Below are positions 1 through 5,471 of a DNA stretch of 11,628 nucleotides, piece by piece. The stretch lies in assembly GCA_900756575.1 (NCBI GenBank), contig CAAEKQ010000137.1, positions 1-11,628 of the forward strand. Reading direction: 5' to 3'. Source of the DNA: an uncultured Oscillospiraceae bacterium. Its GTDB lineage: Bacteria; Bacillota; Clostridia; Oscillospirales; Oscillospiraceae. The notes beneath the pieces were generated by a model. That model made no database searches and had not been told where the DNA came from. It saw only the letters and a program-made list of their open reading frames with translations. Made by a program: the position numbers and the translations under genes. Position 1 is the first letter of the stretch. Every line of letters starts with the position of its first letter.

Positions 1-402
1 CCCGAAGGCCCTGGCGGCCCTGGCGGCCCTGGCGGTGGTCCTGGCGGCCCCGGTGCAAAGGGCAACGGCTATGACGGCGTTCGCAACATGGCCCTGACCT
101 TTGACAACGCAGCAGTCACCGGTATTATCTCCGCTTCTAAGGCCCTCCATCGCGTGGAGAAGGTCTTTAAGGACAACTGCGAGGAATTGGGTGAGGTCAT
201 TAACACCGTCCAGCCTGTGGTCAACAACGGCGTGATCGTCACGCTGAAGAACGGCGCAACCTGGACCGTGGCAGGCACCTCTTACCTCAGTTCTCTGACC
301 ATCGACGACACCTCCAGCGTCGTGGGCACCCTGCTGGTAGACGGCAGGGAAACCGCTCTGGTTCCCGGCATCTACACCGGCGCACTGACCCTGACCATCT
401 AA
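1..402 (+). CDS. C-terminal part of a probable surface beta-rich protein with Gly/Pro-rich linker (5' end outside window)
   Basis: The reading frame is open from the first base to a TAA at 400-402, so this is the last 133 residues of a longer protein. Residues 1-23 are Gly/Pro-rich, with Gly at every third position from residue 3 to 21. About 110 residues follow with alternating short hydrophobic strands and Asn/Asp/Gly turns, such as NNGVIVTLKNGATWTVAG and SSLTIDDTSSVVGTLLVDG. This pattern is typical of rungs of right-handed beta-helix or adhesin-like proteins. It ends in a strand (GALTLTI) with no LPXTG motif, dockerin or transmembrane anchor. An intrinsic terminator follows 18 bases after the stop. 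I do not recognise a named family. A surface or carbohydrate-binding beta-helix protein is an inference from composition. It is the only plus-strand gene here and is convergent with the solute-binding protein gene. Confidence 0.7.
   Translation, partial: PEGPGGPGGPGGGPGGPGAKGNGYDGVRNMALTFDNAAVTGIISASKALHRVEKVFKDNCEELGEVINTVQPVVNNGVIVTLKNGATWTVAGTSYLSSLTIDDTSSVVGTLLVDGRETALVPGIYTGALTLTI
10..54 (+). repeat. 9-base tandem repeat encoding Pro-Gly-Gly units
   Basis: The unit CCTGGCGGC occurs at 10-18, 19-27, 28-36 (last base T) and 40-48, with a GGT codon inserted at 37-39 and a partial unit at 49-54. It encodes the Gly/Pro-rich stretch at the start of the visible partial protein. Such short in-frame repeats can change in number by slippage, which would alter linker length without breaking the frame. 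The array may extend to the left of the window. Confidence 0.75.
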
Positions 403-419
403 TCTTATCAACGCAGCAC

Positions 420-457
420 AAAACCGTGTCGGATTTCTCCGGCACGGTTTTAATTTG
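420..457 (+). terminator. Intrinsic terminator of the plus-strand gene
   Basis: A 14-bp stem is formed by AAAACCGTGTCGGA (420-433) and TCCGGCACGGTTTT (438-451) with one G-U pair and a 4-base loop. It is followed by TTTTAATTT. It lies 18 bases after the TAA of the plus-strand gene and belongs to that gene. Confidence 0.85.
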
Positions 458-472
458 CCCATCCATCGCACA

Positions 473-506
473 AAAATGACCTGCCGGAGCTCCGACAGGT
501 CATTTT
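473..506 (-). terminator. Intrinsic terminator of the solute-binding protein gene
   Basis: A nearly perfect 34-base inverted repeat has arms AAAATGACCTG...CGGAG and CTCCG...CAGGTCATTTT. The only mismatch is a G-U pair when read on the minus strand (C-A on the plus strand), so the hairpin is better formed in the minus transcript. The base of the stem provides a run of Us on that strand. It starts 12 bases past the minus-strand stop at 519 and sits back to back with the plus-strand terminator. Confidence 0.8.
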
Positions 507-518
507 GTGATTTACGAA

Positions 519-2264
519 TTACAGGCCGTAGGCTTCCTCATAACGATCGTAAGCGTCCTGATAGATGTCGATGCAGTCCTGAATGCCCATGGACTCGATC
601 TTTTCCACAAAGGCATCCCAGTCGGAGTCGAAGTTGTATTCGCCCATGACGAACTTGAAAACCTCGGTGGAAGCATAGGTGGAGATATCACTCCAGAGAT
701 CACCGTACTCGGTGGACTCCTCATAGCTCAGCTCAACCTGTGCAGGGATGGTGTAGAGATCATCGGAGGTCTCGGTCCACAGATCCATGGCGTCCAGGTT
801 GGCCTGGGAGTAGGCAGAGAAGATGCGGTCATAGTCCTGGAGGGTGGGAACGCAGGCCAGAGTGTAGTAGGTGGTAGCAAAGGAGATCATGGGGAACTCC
901 TCGTTGTGGAGCACCAGATCGGTGAACTCGGGGTTGCCGTCTGCGTCATAGTTGAAGGATACGCCCTCCTGACCATAGTTGGCCAGAACGCTGCCCTCTC
1001 TGGTGTACCAGAAGTCCAGCCAGGAGCAGGCCAGGTCTACATCCTCGCAGCAGTCGGAGATGGAGACGTTCTTGCCGGTGGCGGCAGTACCGATGCGGGT
1101 ATCGCCAAAGTGGAAGGTCTCGCCCTCCTCCTTCACAGGCTCAGGCATGGCGCAGATCTCATAGTTCGGATCCAGCTCCTTGCCGGAGGTCATGTTGGAA
1201 TCCATGTTGTCGGACTGCGCATACCAGATACCGGCGTCGCCGCCCTGAATGTAGGTATCGGAGTTGGAAGTAAAGGGATCGTTGGACTCAGTGGCGAAGT
1301 CGGAGGCAATCAGGCCCTCGCTATACCACTGTGCAATCATCTGGAGATATTCTTTGTAGCCATCGGACAGGAAACCGTTATAGACGGTGCCGTCCTCTAC
1401 GTACATATTGTGGGGGTTGTTCTGATAGAAGCCCACGGAGCCCAGGCCGCCTACGATAGAAGCGCCAGTAATCTGGGTGTCGCCCAGCAGCAACAGTGCC
1501 CGCTTGGCACCGAACTTTTCCTTGAAGCCGGTGAGCGCGTCGTGCATCTCGTCATAGTTGGTGGGAACATCCATGCCCAGCTCGTCCAGCCAGTCCTTAC
1601 GGATCTGGAGGCCGGCGGAAACCTTGTAGTCATCGGAAACGGTAATGACCTGGGGCATCTGGCTGTCTTCGTTGATGGCCAGGGTCTTGTAGTCGGAGTA
1701 GTAATCCAGGGTGTTCCAGTAGTTGGGCAGCTCGTCCTCATAGTCCATCAGGTCGATGGCAACGCCGTCCTCGATCATGGCGCTGGAGCTGGTGTACTGC
1801 TGGTCGGCACCGGCTACCATGTCGGTGATATCGCCGGATGCAATCATCAGCTGGAAGTTGGTGGCCAGGGATTCGTTGTTGACAATGGTAAAGTCGATGT
1901 CAACACCGGTGATCTCCTCGGCATACTTGAATGCGTCAATGTCATCATAGCTGTTGACATTGAACATGGACATATAGCCGGGCAGCTCGACAAAATAGGT
2001 TAGGCTTTCGCCGTCGGCCAGAGGCAGGCTGGCTTCCCCGGGCACAAACTCGCCCTTGTCCGCAGGCTCGGCTGCGGAGGGTTCGCCCTCCTGGGTGGAA
2101 TCAGCGGGTGCCGCCGTCTCTGCTTTCGGTGCCTCGGGTGCGGTGGATTCCGCAGCGGCACCGACGGACTCAGCAGGGGCGGAGGACGCGCTGCCATTGC
2201 CGCAGCCTGCCAGGCATCCAAGGGCCATAGCCAGGGTCAGCAGCAGTGCAAATGCTTTCTTCAT
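519..2264 (-). CDS. Lipoprotein extracellular solute-binding protein, LplA-like (carbohydrate ABC importer)
   Basis: This 581-residue protein should be a membrane-anchored ligand receptor outside the cell that delivers a sugar or oligosaccharide to an ABC importer. The N-terminus MKKAFALLLTLAMALGCLAGC is a lipoprotein signal with lipobox LAGC; Cys21 is the lipidated residue. A low-complexity Ala/Ser/Glu/Pro tether follows (about residues 23-72). The rest matches the large CUT1-type family 1 binding proteins: an EITGVDIDF segment, IASGDITDM, then QIRKDWLDELGMDVPTNYDE near the middle, which is typical of LplA-like proteins. The start is the ATG at 2262-2264, preceded by AGGAGGT at 2270-2276; the open frame extends 20 codons upstream but has no ribosome-binding site there. 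No permease or ATPase gene is adjacent: downstream is a convergent gene and upstream a CoA-transferase operon. Family is confident; ligand is unknown, and a peptide or uronate ligand cannot be excluded. Confidence 0.85.
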   Translation of the reverse strand: MKKAFALLLTLAMALGCLAGCGNGSASSAPAESVGAAAESTAPEAPKAETAAPADSTQEGEPSAAEPADKGEFVPGEASLPLADGESLTYFVELPGYMSMFNVNSYDDIDAFKYAEEITGVDIDFTIVNNESLATNFQLMIASGDITDMVAGADQQYTSSSAMIEDGVAIDLMDYEDELPNYWNTLDYYSDYKTLAINEDSQMPQVITVSDDYKVSAGLQIRKDWLDELGMDVPTNYDEMHDALTGFKEKFGAKRALLLLGDTQITGASIVGGLGSVGFYQNNPHNMYVEDGTVYNGFLSDGYKEYLQMIAQWYSEGLIASDFATESNDPFTSNSDTYIQGGDAGIWYAQSDNMDSNMTSGKELDPNYEICAMPEPVKEEGETFHFGDTRIGTAATGKNVSISDCCEDVDLACSWLDFWYTREGSVLANYGQEGVSFNYDADGNPEFTDLVLHNEEFPMISFATTYYTLACVPTLQDYDRIFSAYSQANLDAMDLWTETSDDLYTIPAQVELSYEESTEYGDLWSDISTYASTEVFKFVMGEYNFDSDWDAFVEKIESMGIQDCIDIYQDAYDRYEEAYGL

Positions 2265-2271
2265 AATATAC

Positions 2272-2310
2272 CTCCTGTTCTTTTCCCCAATATGCCGGGG
2301 ATTACAGGAA
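2272..2310 (-). repeat. Inverted repeat in the leader of the solute-binding protein gene, one arm overlapping the Shine-Dalgarno
   Basis: On the minus strand TTCCTGT (2310-2304) can pair with ACAGGAG (2278-2272), which includes most of the AGGAGG ribosome-binding site. Inside it TCCCC (2301-2297) pairs with GGGGA (2288-2284) around an 8-base loop. If transcribed whole it would hide the Shine-Dalgarno. However, the best -10 candidate (2313-2318) would start RNA at about 2306, which removes most of the outer 5' arm. The structure may therefore be an operator at DNA level, or chance. Confidence 0.35.
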
Positions 2311-2312
2311 TT

Positions 2313-2318
2313 ATTATA
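2313..2318 (-). promoter_or_regulatory. Candidate -10 box for the solute-binding protein gene
   Basis: TATAAT on the minus strand matches the sigma-A -10 consensus, and RNA would start about 40 bases before the ATG. No good -35 lies 16-18 bases upstream (the sequence there is about ATGAAT; a TTGCAT is 24 bases away), so an activator or another promoter may be needed. The rest of the 295-base gap 2265-2559 is AT-rich and holds only the leader inverted repeat and the terminator of the upstream CoA-transferase operon. Confidence 0.4.
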
Positions 2319-2513
2319 GTCCATCTACCCTCGTTATTCATCATGCAATAACGGCGCTTTTTGTTTCAAATGTGACCTTTCTTGCGGTACAAGGCACAAT
2401 AATTGCGCTACTTCCAAATTTCTCGTCAGAAATATGTGCAAATTGTGTTGGATTGGCGATAAGTATTCCGGAATTATAACGCTTCTTTCTCATCGAGGAC
2501 ATCCTGCGGGCAT

Positions 2514-2545
2514 AAAAAACCGCCGCAGACATTTGCCTGCGGCGG
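2514..2545 (-). terminator. Intrinsic terminator of the atoD-atoA operon
   Basis: On the minus strand CCGCCGCAG (2545-2537) pairs perfectly with CTGCGGCGG (2528-2520) around an 8-base loop, followed by TTTTTT (2519-2514). It lies 14 bases after the TAA of the beta-subunit gene and is a strong factor-independent terminator. Confidence 0.92.
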
Positions 2546-2559
2546 AAGAAAAGTCCGAA

Positions 2560-3234
2560 TTACTCGGTAACCATGCAGCCGACCTTCTCGGGGATGATCA
2601 GCTTTGCGCCGGTCTTTGCTACAACCTCGTCCACAGTTACACCGGGAGCGGTCTCCAGCAGCTTAGCGCCCTCGGGAGTGATCTCGATAACAGCCAGCTC
2701 GGAAACGATGTAGTTGATGCAGTGATAGCCGGTCAGAGGCATGTTGGTCTTCTCTACGATTTTGGGGTTGCCCTTCTTATCGCAGTGGGTGGTCATAACG
2801 ATGGTAACCTTGGAGCCGGTTACCAGATCCATAGCGCCGCCCATACCAGCAGCGGTCTTGCCGGGGATCATCCAGTTGGCCAGGTTGCCCTCAGCGTCAA
2901 CCTCGTATGCGCCCAGAACGGTAGCATCAACGTGGCCACCGCGGATAAAGCCGAAGGAACGGAAGCTGTCGAAGCAGGAACCGCCAACGCGCAGAACAGA
3001 GGGCTTACCGCCAGCGTCTACCACGTTGGGATCTGCATACTCGCCCTCCTTGGGAGCGCCAGTCAGACCAACAACACCATTCTCGGAGTCAACCCAAACG
3101 TCCACACCCTCGGGCAGGTAGTCCAGGCACTTGGTGGGCATACCGATGCCCAGGTTTACAACGTCGCCGTCCTTGAACAGACGAGCAGTTCTGTAAGCAA
3201 TCAGGTCCTTACCTGTAAGTTCCATAGCATTCAT
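2560..3234 (-). CDS. atoA: Acetate/acetoacetate-type CoA-transferase, beta subunit
   Basis: This is the catalytic subunit of a heterodimeric family I CoA-transferase (AtoA/ScoB/CtfB type), moving CoA between an acyl-CoA and a free acid such as acetate, butyrate or acetoacetate in the cytoplasm. The 224-residue length is normal. The family motif SENG is at residues 50-53, with the expected catalytic Glu51. GIGMPT lies near residue 30, and GGAMDLVTGS, also typical of the family, is present. An in-frame TTG at 3240 is only 3 bases from AAGGAGG; the ATG at 3232-3234 has the right spacing (9 bases) and is chosen. The gene begins 14 bases after the alpha-subunit stop, and its Shine-Dalgarno (3244-3250) overlaps that stop codon, so the two are translationally coupled. 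A strong terminator follows. Subunit identity is sure; the acid pair used is not. The label atoA follows the family name. Confidence 0.9.
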   Translation of the reverse strand: MNAMELTGKDLIAYRTARLFKDGDVVNLGIGMPTKCLDYLPEGVDVWVDSENGVVGLTGAPKEGEYADPNVVDAGGKPSVLRVGGSCFDSFRSFGFIRGGHVDATVLGAYEVDAEGNLANWMIPGKTAAGMGGAMDLVTGSKVTIVMTTHCDKKGNPKIVEKTNMPLTGYHCINYIVSELAVIEITPEGAKLLETAPGVTVDEVVAKTGAKLIIPEKVGCMVTE

Positions 3235-3248
3235 CTTCAAGTACCTCC

Positions 3249-3977
3249 TTAAGCCTCAGTCAGGGCGCGGCCCTGGACAACAGCATCCACAACGAAACCG
3301 GGAGTCATGATCTGATCGGGATCCAGCTCGCCGATCTCAACGATCTCCTCTGCCTCTACGATCACGTGGTCGGCAGCGGTAGCAAATGCCTCGTTGAAGT
3401 TACGGGAAGTACGACGGTAAACAACGTTACCCATCTTATCTGCCTTCCAAGCATGGACGAAGCAAACGTCAGCATGGATGGGCAGCTCCAGAACGAAACG
3501 CTTCTTGGAAGCATCGGGAACGATCTCGCCCTCGAGGAACTTGAACTTGCCGGCTTCCTCGTCCCACTCAACAACCTGCTTGCCGTCCATCATGGGGGTG
3601 TACAGGCCGGTGGGGGTCAGAACGCCGCCGATGCCAGCGCCGCCGGCACGAACCTTCTCGCACAGGGAGCCCTGGGGAACGAAGGTCAGGTCGATCTCGC
3701 CGTCAACAACCTTCTGTACGGTGACAGCGTTGTTGCCGATATGGGAGCAGGTGATCTTCTTGATCACGTCAGCGTCAACCAGCTTGCCGATGCCGCGATG
3801 AGGAACGGAGGTGTTGTTGGAGATAACGCTCAGATCCTTCACGCCGGCAGCAATCAGGCCCTCGATGAGAACCTCAGAAACGCCGACGTTTACGAAACCA
3901 GGAAGCAGCACGCTCATGCCGTCGAAGCAGTAAGTCTTGATGGCTTCTTCGACAGTTGTAACTTTAGACTTTGCCAA
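3249..3977 (-). CDS. atoD: Acetate/acetoacetate-type CoA-transferase, alpha subunit
   Basis: This is the partner of the beta subunit and supplies much of the CoA-binding surface of the heterodimer. Family signatures are PQGSLCEKVRAGGAGI (residues 101-116) followed by TPTG, then AWKADKMGN and a C-terminal EIVEIGELDPD...TPG segment. The usual N-terminal GGF...G glycine motif is altered here to LPGFVNVG (residues 25-32), and the familiar S-x-x-G-x-N is SHIGNN. Start choice: the first ATG (3984-3986) touches the Shine-Dalgarno AAAGGA directly, leaving no spacer. The TTG four codons in (3975-3977) lies 9 bases after AAAGGA and is preferred, giving 242 residues (MAKSKVTT...); with the ATG it is 245. 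A sigma-A-type promoter lies about 60 bases upstream. Family certain; substrates uncertain, and a 3-oxoacid or related acid is possible. Confidence 0.88.
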   Translation of the reverse strand: MAKSKVTTVEEAIKTYCFDGMSVLLPGFVNVGVSEVLIEGLIAAGVKDLSVISNNTSVPHRGIGKLVDADVIKKITCSHIGNNAVTVQKVVDGEIDLTFVPQGSLCEKVRAGGAGIGGVLTPTGLYTPMMDGKQVVEWDEEAGKFKFLEGEIVPDASKKRFVLELPIHADVCFVHAWKADKMGNVVYRRTSRNFNEAFATAADHVIVEAEEIVEIGELDPDQIMTPGFVVDAVVQGRALTEA

Positions 3978-4022
3978 TGGTATCATTCCTTTCAGATTTT
4001 TCAGATGCAGTACATCCTTATT

Positions 4023-4043
4023 GTATCACGTTTATTATGATAC
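4023..4043. promoter_or_regulatory. Candidate operator: inverted repeat across the -10 and start site of atoD
   Basis: Perfect 6-bp arms GTATCA (4023-4028) and TGATAC (4038-4043) are separated by 9 bases. The repeat covers the -10 box (4037-4042) and the predicted transcription start (about 4030), a classic repressor position. Its sequence differs from the palindrome in front of the MarR gene, so it may bind another regulator. The arms are short, so chance is possible. Confidence 0.4.
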
Positions 4044-4065
4044 TGGTATTTCAGCGGAATGTCAA
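4037..4065 (-). promoter_or_regulatory. Sigma-A-type promoter of the atoD-atoA operon
   Basis: On the minus strand TTGACA (4065-4060) is a perfect -35 and TATCAT (4042-4037) is a one-mismatch -10, with the optimal 17-bp spacer. RNA would start near 4030, giving a leader of about 50 bases before the TTG start of the alpha subunit. It lies in the 183-base gap after the upstream CoA-transferase gene, so the heterodimer genes can be expressed independently. Confidence 0.75.
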
Positions 4066-4104
4066 GGGGTTCTGTATGTTGGAATTCGGCTTGGAGACAT
4101 TCCG
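4055..4104. repeat. Spaced 9-bp perfect inverted repeat upstream of atoD, one arm on the -35
   Basis: CGGAATGTC (4055-4063) and GACATTCCG (4096-4104) are exact reverse complements separated by 32 bases. Centres are 41 bp apart, close to four helical turns, so both arms face the same side of the helix. The proximal arm overlaps the -35 TTGACA. This could be a pair of half-sites for a regulator acting by looping or bridging, or a coincidence. Confidence 0.4.
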
Positions 4105-4160
4105 GAAACAACGTTTTGATACAGCGGCTCACACAGAACTGTTGTAACCGTTTTTGCCCA

Positions 4161-5456
4161 TCAAACAATCATAAACTGCTCCTTGGCATACCGGCGCAGC
4201 TCCTCCCGGACATCGGGATGGGCAATGGAGATCAGCTGGAGGACGCGCTCCTTGACACTGCGGCCCCGGAGATGGGCAATGCCATATTCCGTCACCACAT
4301 AGTCCACATAGTTCCGTGGAATCGACACCACCGCACCGGGCTTCAGCTGAGAAGAAATCTTGGAAACTCCCTTTTTCGTGGAGGCCTGGAATGCCAGAAT
4401 GCCCTTGCCGCCCTTGGAATGTAGCGCGCCGTAGGCAAAGCAGAATGCGCCGCCGGTACCGGAGAACTGCTTGGGGCCGATGGACTCGGAGCACACCTGA
4501 CCGGTGATATCCATTTCAATAATGGTGTTGATGGACACCATATTGTCATTTTTGCAGATTTCCCCGGGGTCTACCGCCACTGAGGTTGGGCACAGACGTA
4601 CCGCAGGGTTCGTGGACAGGGTTTCATACAGGGCCAAATCTCCGCCTGCAAAGCAGCCAATGTGCAGGCCCTTGTTATAGTTCTTCCGCGCACCGGTAAT
4701 GACGCCCTTGCGGATCATGTCGCCCATGATGGAGGTGAACATCTCGGTGTGCAGGCCCAGATCCTTCTTATCCATGAGGTGATGGCCCACCGCATTGGGC
4801 ATGGAACCGATGCCCAGCTGAATGCAGTCGCCGTCATGCACCAGCTCCGCCACGTTTTCGCCGATTTTCTCCTCAATTTCCGTGGTCTCGGCATCAGGCA
4901 CCACCAGGGGCGGATAATCCACCTCGGTGAGCACAGTGACATCCCGGATGTTGACCCGCAAACCGCCCCGCACCCGGGGCATCTGGGGATTGACCTCCAG
5001 AATGATGGTGTCGCAGGTCTTAAAGCTGGCGCTTTCCCACATATCCGTGAGGCCCAGCTGGAAATAGCCATGGTCATCCATGGGGCTGACGCAGGCCACA
5101 AAAGTATTTCTGGGGCGATATGCCGCCATAAAGCTGCCGTAATCGCAGATATCCGCAGGCACAAAGGAGACGTTCCGCTGGGTCTGCCCCACCATCATCT
5201 CCCGCCCGTAGAGGAACGTGGTAAAGCTGATGTGCCCGTTCATGGCCGGGTCGGTAACGCACTGGAAGTTGCCCGCATGGCCCTTGATACAGTGTACCTC
5301 CTGGACATAGGGAGCAATTTTATGGAGATTGGACAGGATCACGTTGGGCTGGTTGCCGTCACCGGCGAAGCAGACCCGGGAATAGGAGTGAATCGCCTTG
5401 AGGCAGTCCTCCACCGTGCCCTTTTTTTCGTTGTATAGCCGCTCAAATTCCGTCAT
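4161..5456 (-). CDS. Acetyl-CoA hydrolase/transferase family protein (4-hydroxybutyrate or butyryl-CoA:acetate CoA-transferase-like), copy 2
   Basis: This 431-residue single-chain CoA-transferase is of the AbfT/But/Cat1 group, exchanging CoA between an acyl-CoA and acetate or a similar acid through a glutamyl-CoA intermediate. The expected catalytic Glu is residue 238 in GLHTEMF, the same number as the active-site Glu reported for Clostridium aminobutyricum AbfT. The glycine loop GIGSMPNAV (215-223) is intact. The N-domain has SPMDDHGYFQLG (124-135) and the C-domain has SGTGGAFCF and VDYVVTEYGIAHLRGRS (384-400). The ATG at 5454-5456 has GGGAGGG about 8 bases upstream. It starts 15 bases after the stop of its paralog, and both share short identical DNA stretches (for example 17 bases at 4300-4316 and 5608-5624). 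No convincing terminator follows before the atoD promoter. Family very likely; the exact acid specificity (butyrate, 4-hydroxybutyrate, propionate, succinate) is not readable. Confidence 0.88.
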   Translation of the reverse strand: MTEFERLYNEKKGTVEDCLKAIHSYSRVCFAGDGNQPNVILSNLHKIAPYVQEVHCIKGHAGNFQCVTDPAMNGHISFTTFLYGREMMVGQTQRNVSFVPADICDYGSFMAAYRPRNTFVACVSPMDDHGYFQLGLTDMWESASFKTCDTIILEVNPQMPRVRGGLRVNIRDVTVLTEVDYPPLVVPDAETTEIEEKIGENVAELVHDGDCIQLGIGSMPNAVGHHLMDKKDLGLHTEMFTSIMGDMIRKGVITGARKNYNKGLHIGCFAGGDLALYETLSTNPAVRLCPTSVAVDPGEICKNDNMVSINTIIEMDITGQVCSESIGPKQFSGTGGAFCFAYGALHSKGGKGILAFQASTKKGVSKISSQLKPGAVVSIPRNYVDYVVTEYGIAHLRGRSVKERVLQLISIAHPDVREELRRYAKEQFMIV

Positions 5457-5471
5457 GCTGTAGCCCTCCCA

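Noticed and set aside
507..2003. Long open plus-strand frame antisense to the solute-binding protein gene
   Set aside because: It has no ribosome-binding site, is low-complexity and Val/Gly-rich as expected from the reverse reading of a GC-rich gene, and lies wholly opposite a confidently identified lipoprotein gene. The same holds for long plus-strand frames at 8051-9652 and 9996-11480, opposite spoVB and mtaD.
2394..2447. Imperfect inverted repeat GCACAAT...ATTGTG upstream of the solute-binding protein gene
   Set aside because: The arms are short, AT-rich and far apart, and there is no clear link to a promoter box. Likely chance.
2341..2532. Possible 63-residue minus-strand gene between atoA and the solute-binding protein gene
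   Set aside because: It overlaps the atoA terminator, has no convincing Shine-Dalgarno, and its protein resembles nothing recognisable. The region reads better as intergenic.
4115..4141. Possible terminator after the second single-chain CoA-transferase gene
   Set aside because: The stem CGGCT...AACCG is interrupted by a three-by-three mismatch and no run of Us follows on the minus strand. Not convincing.
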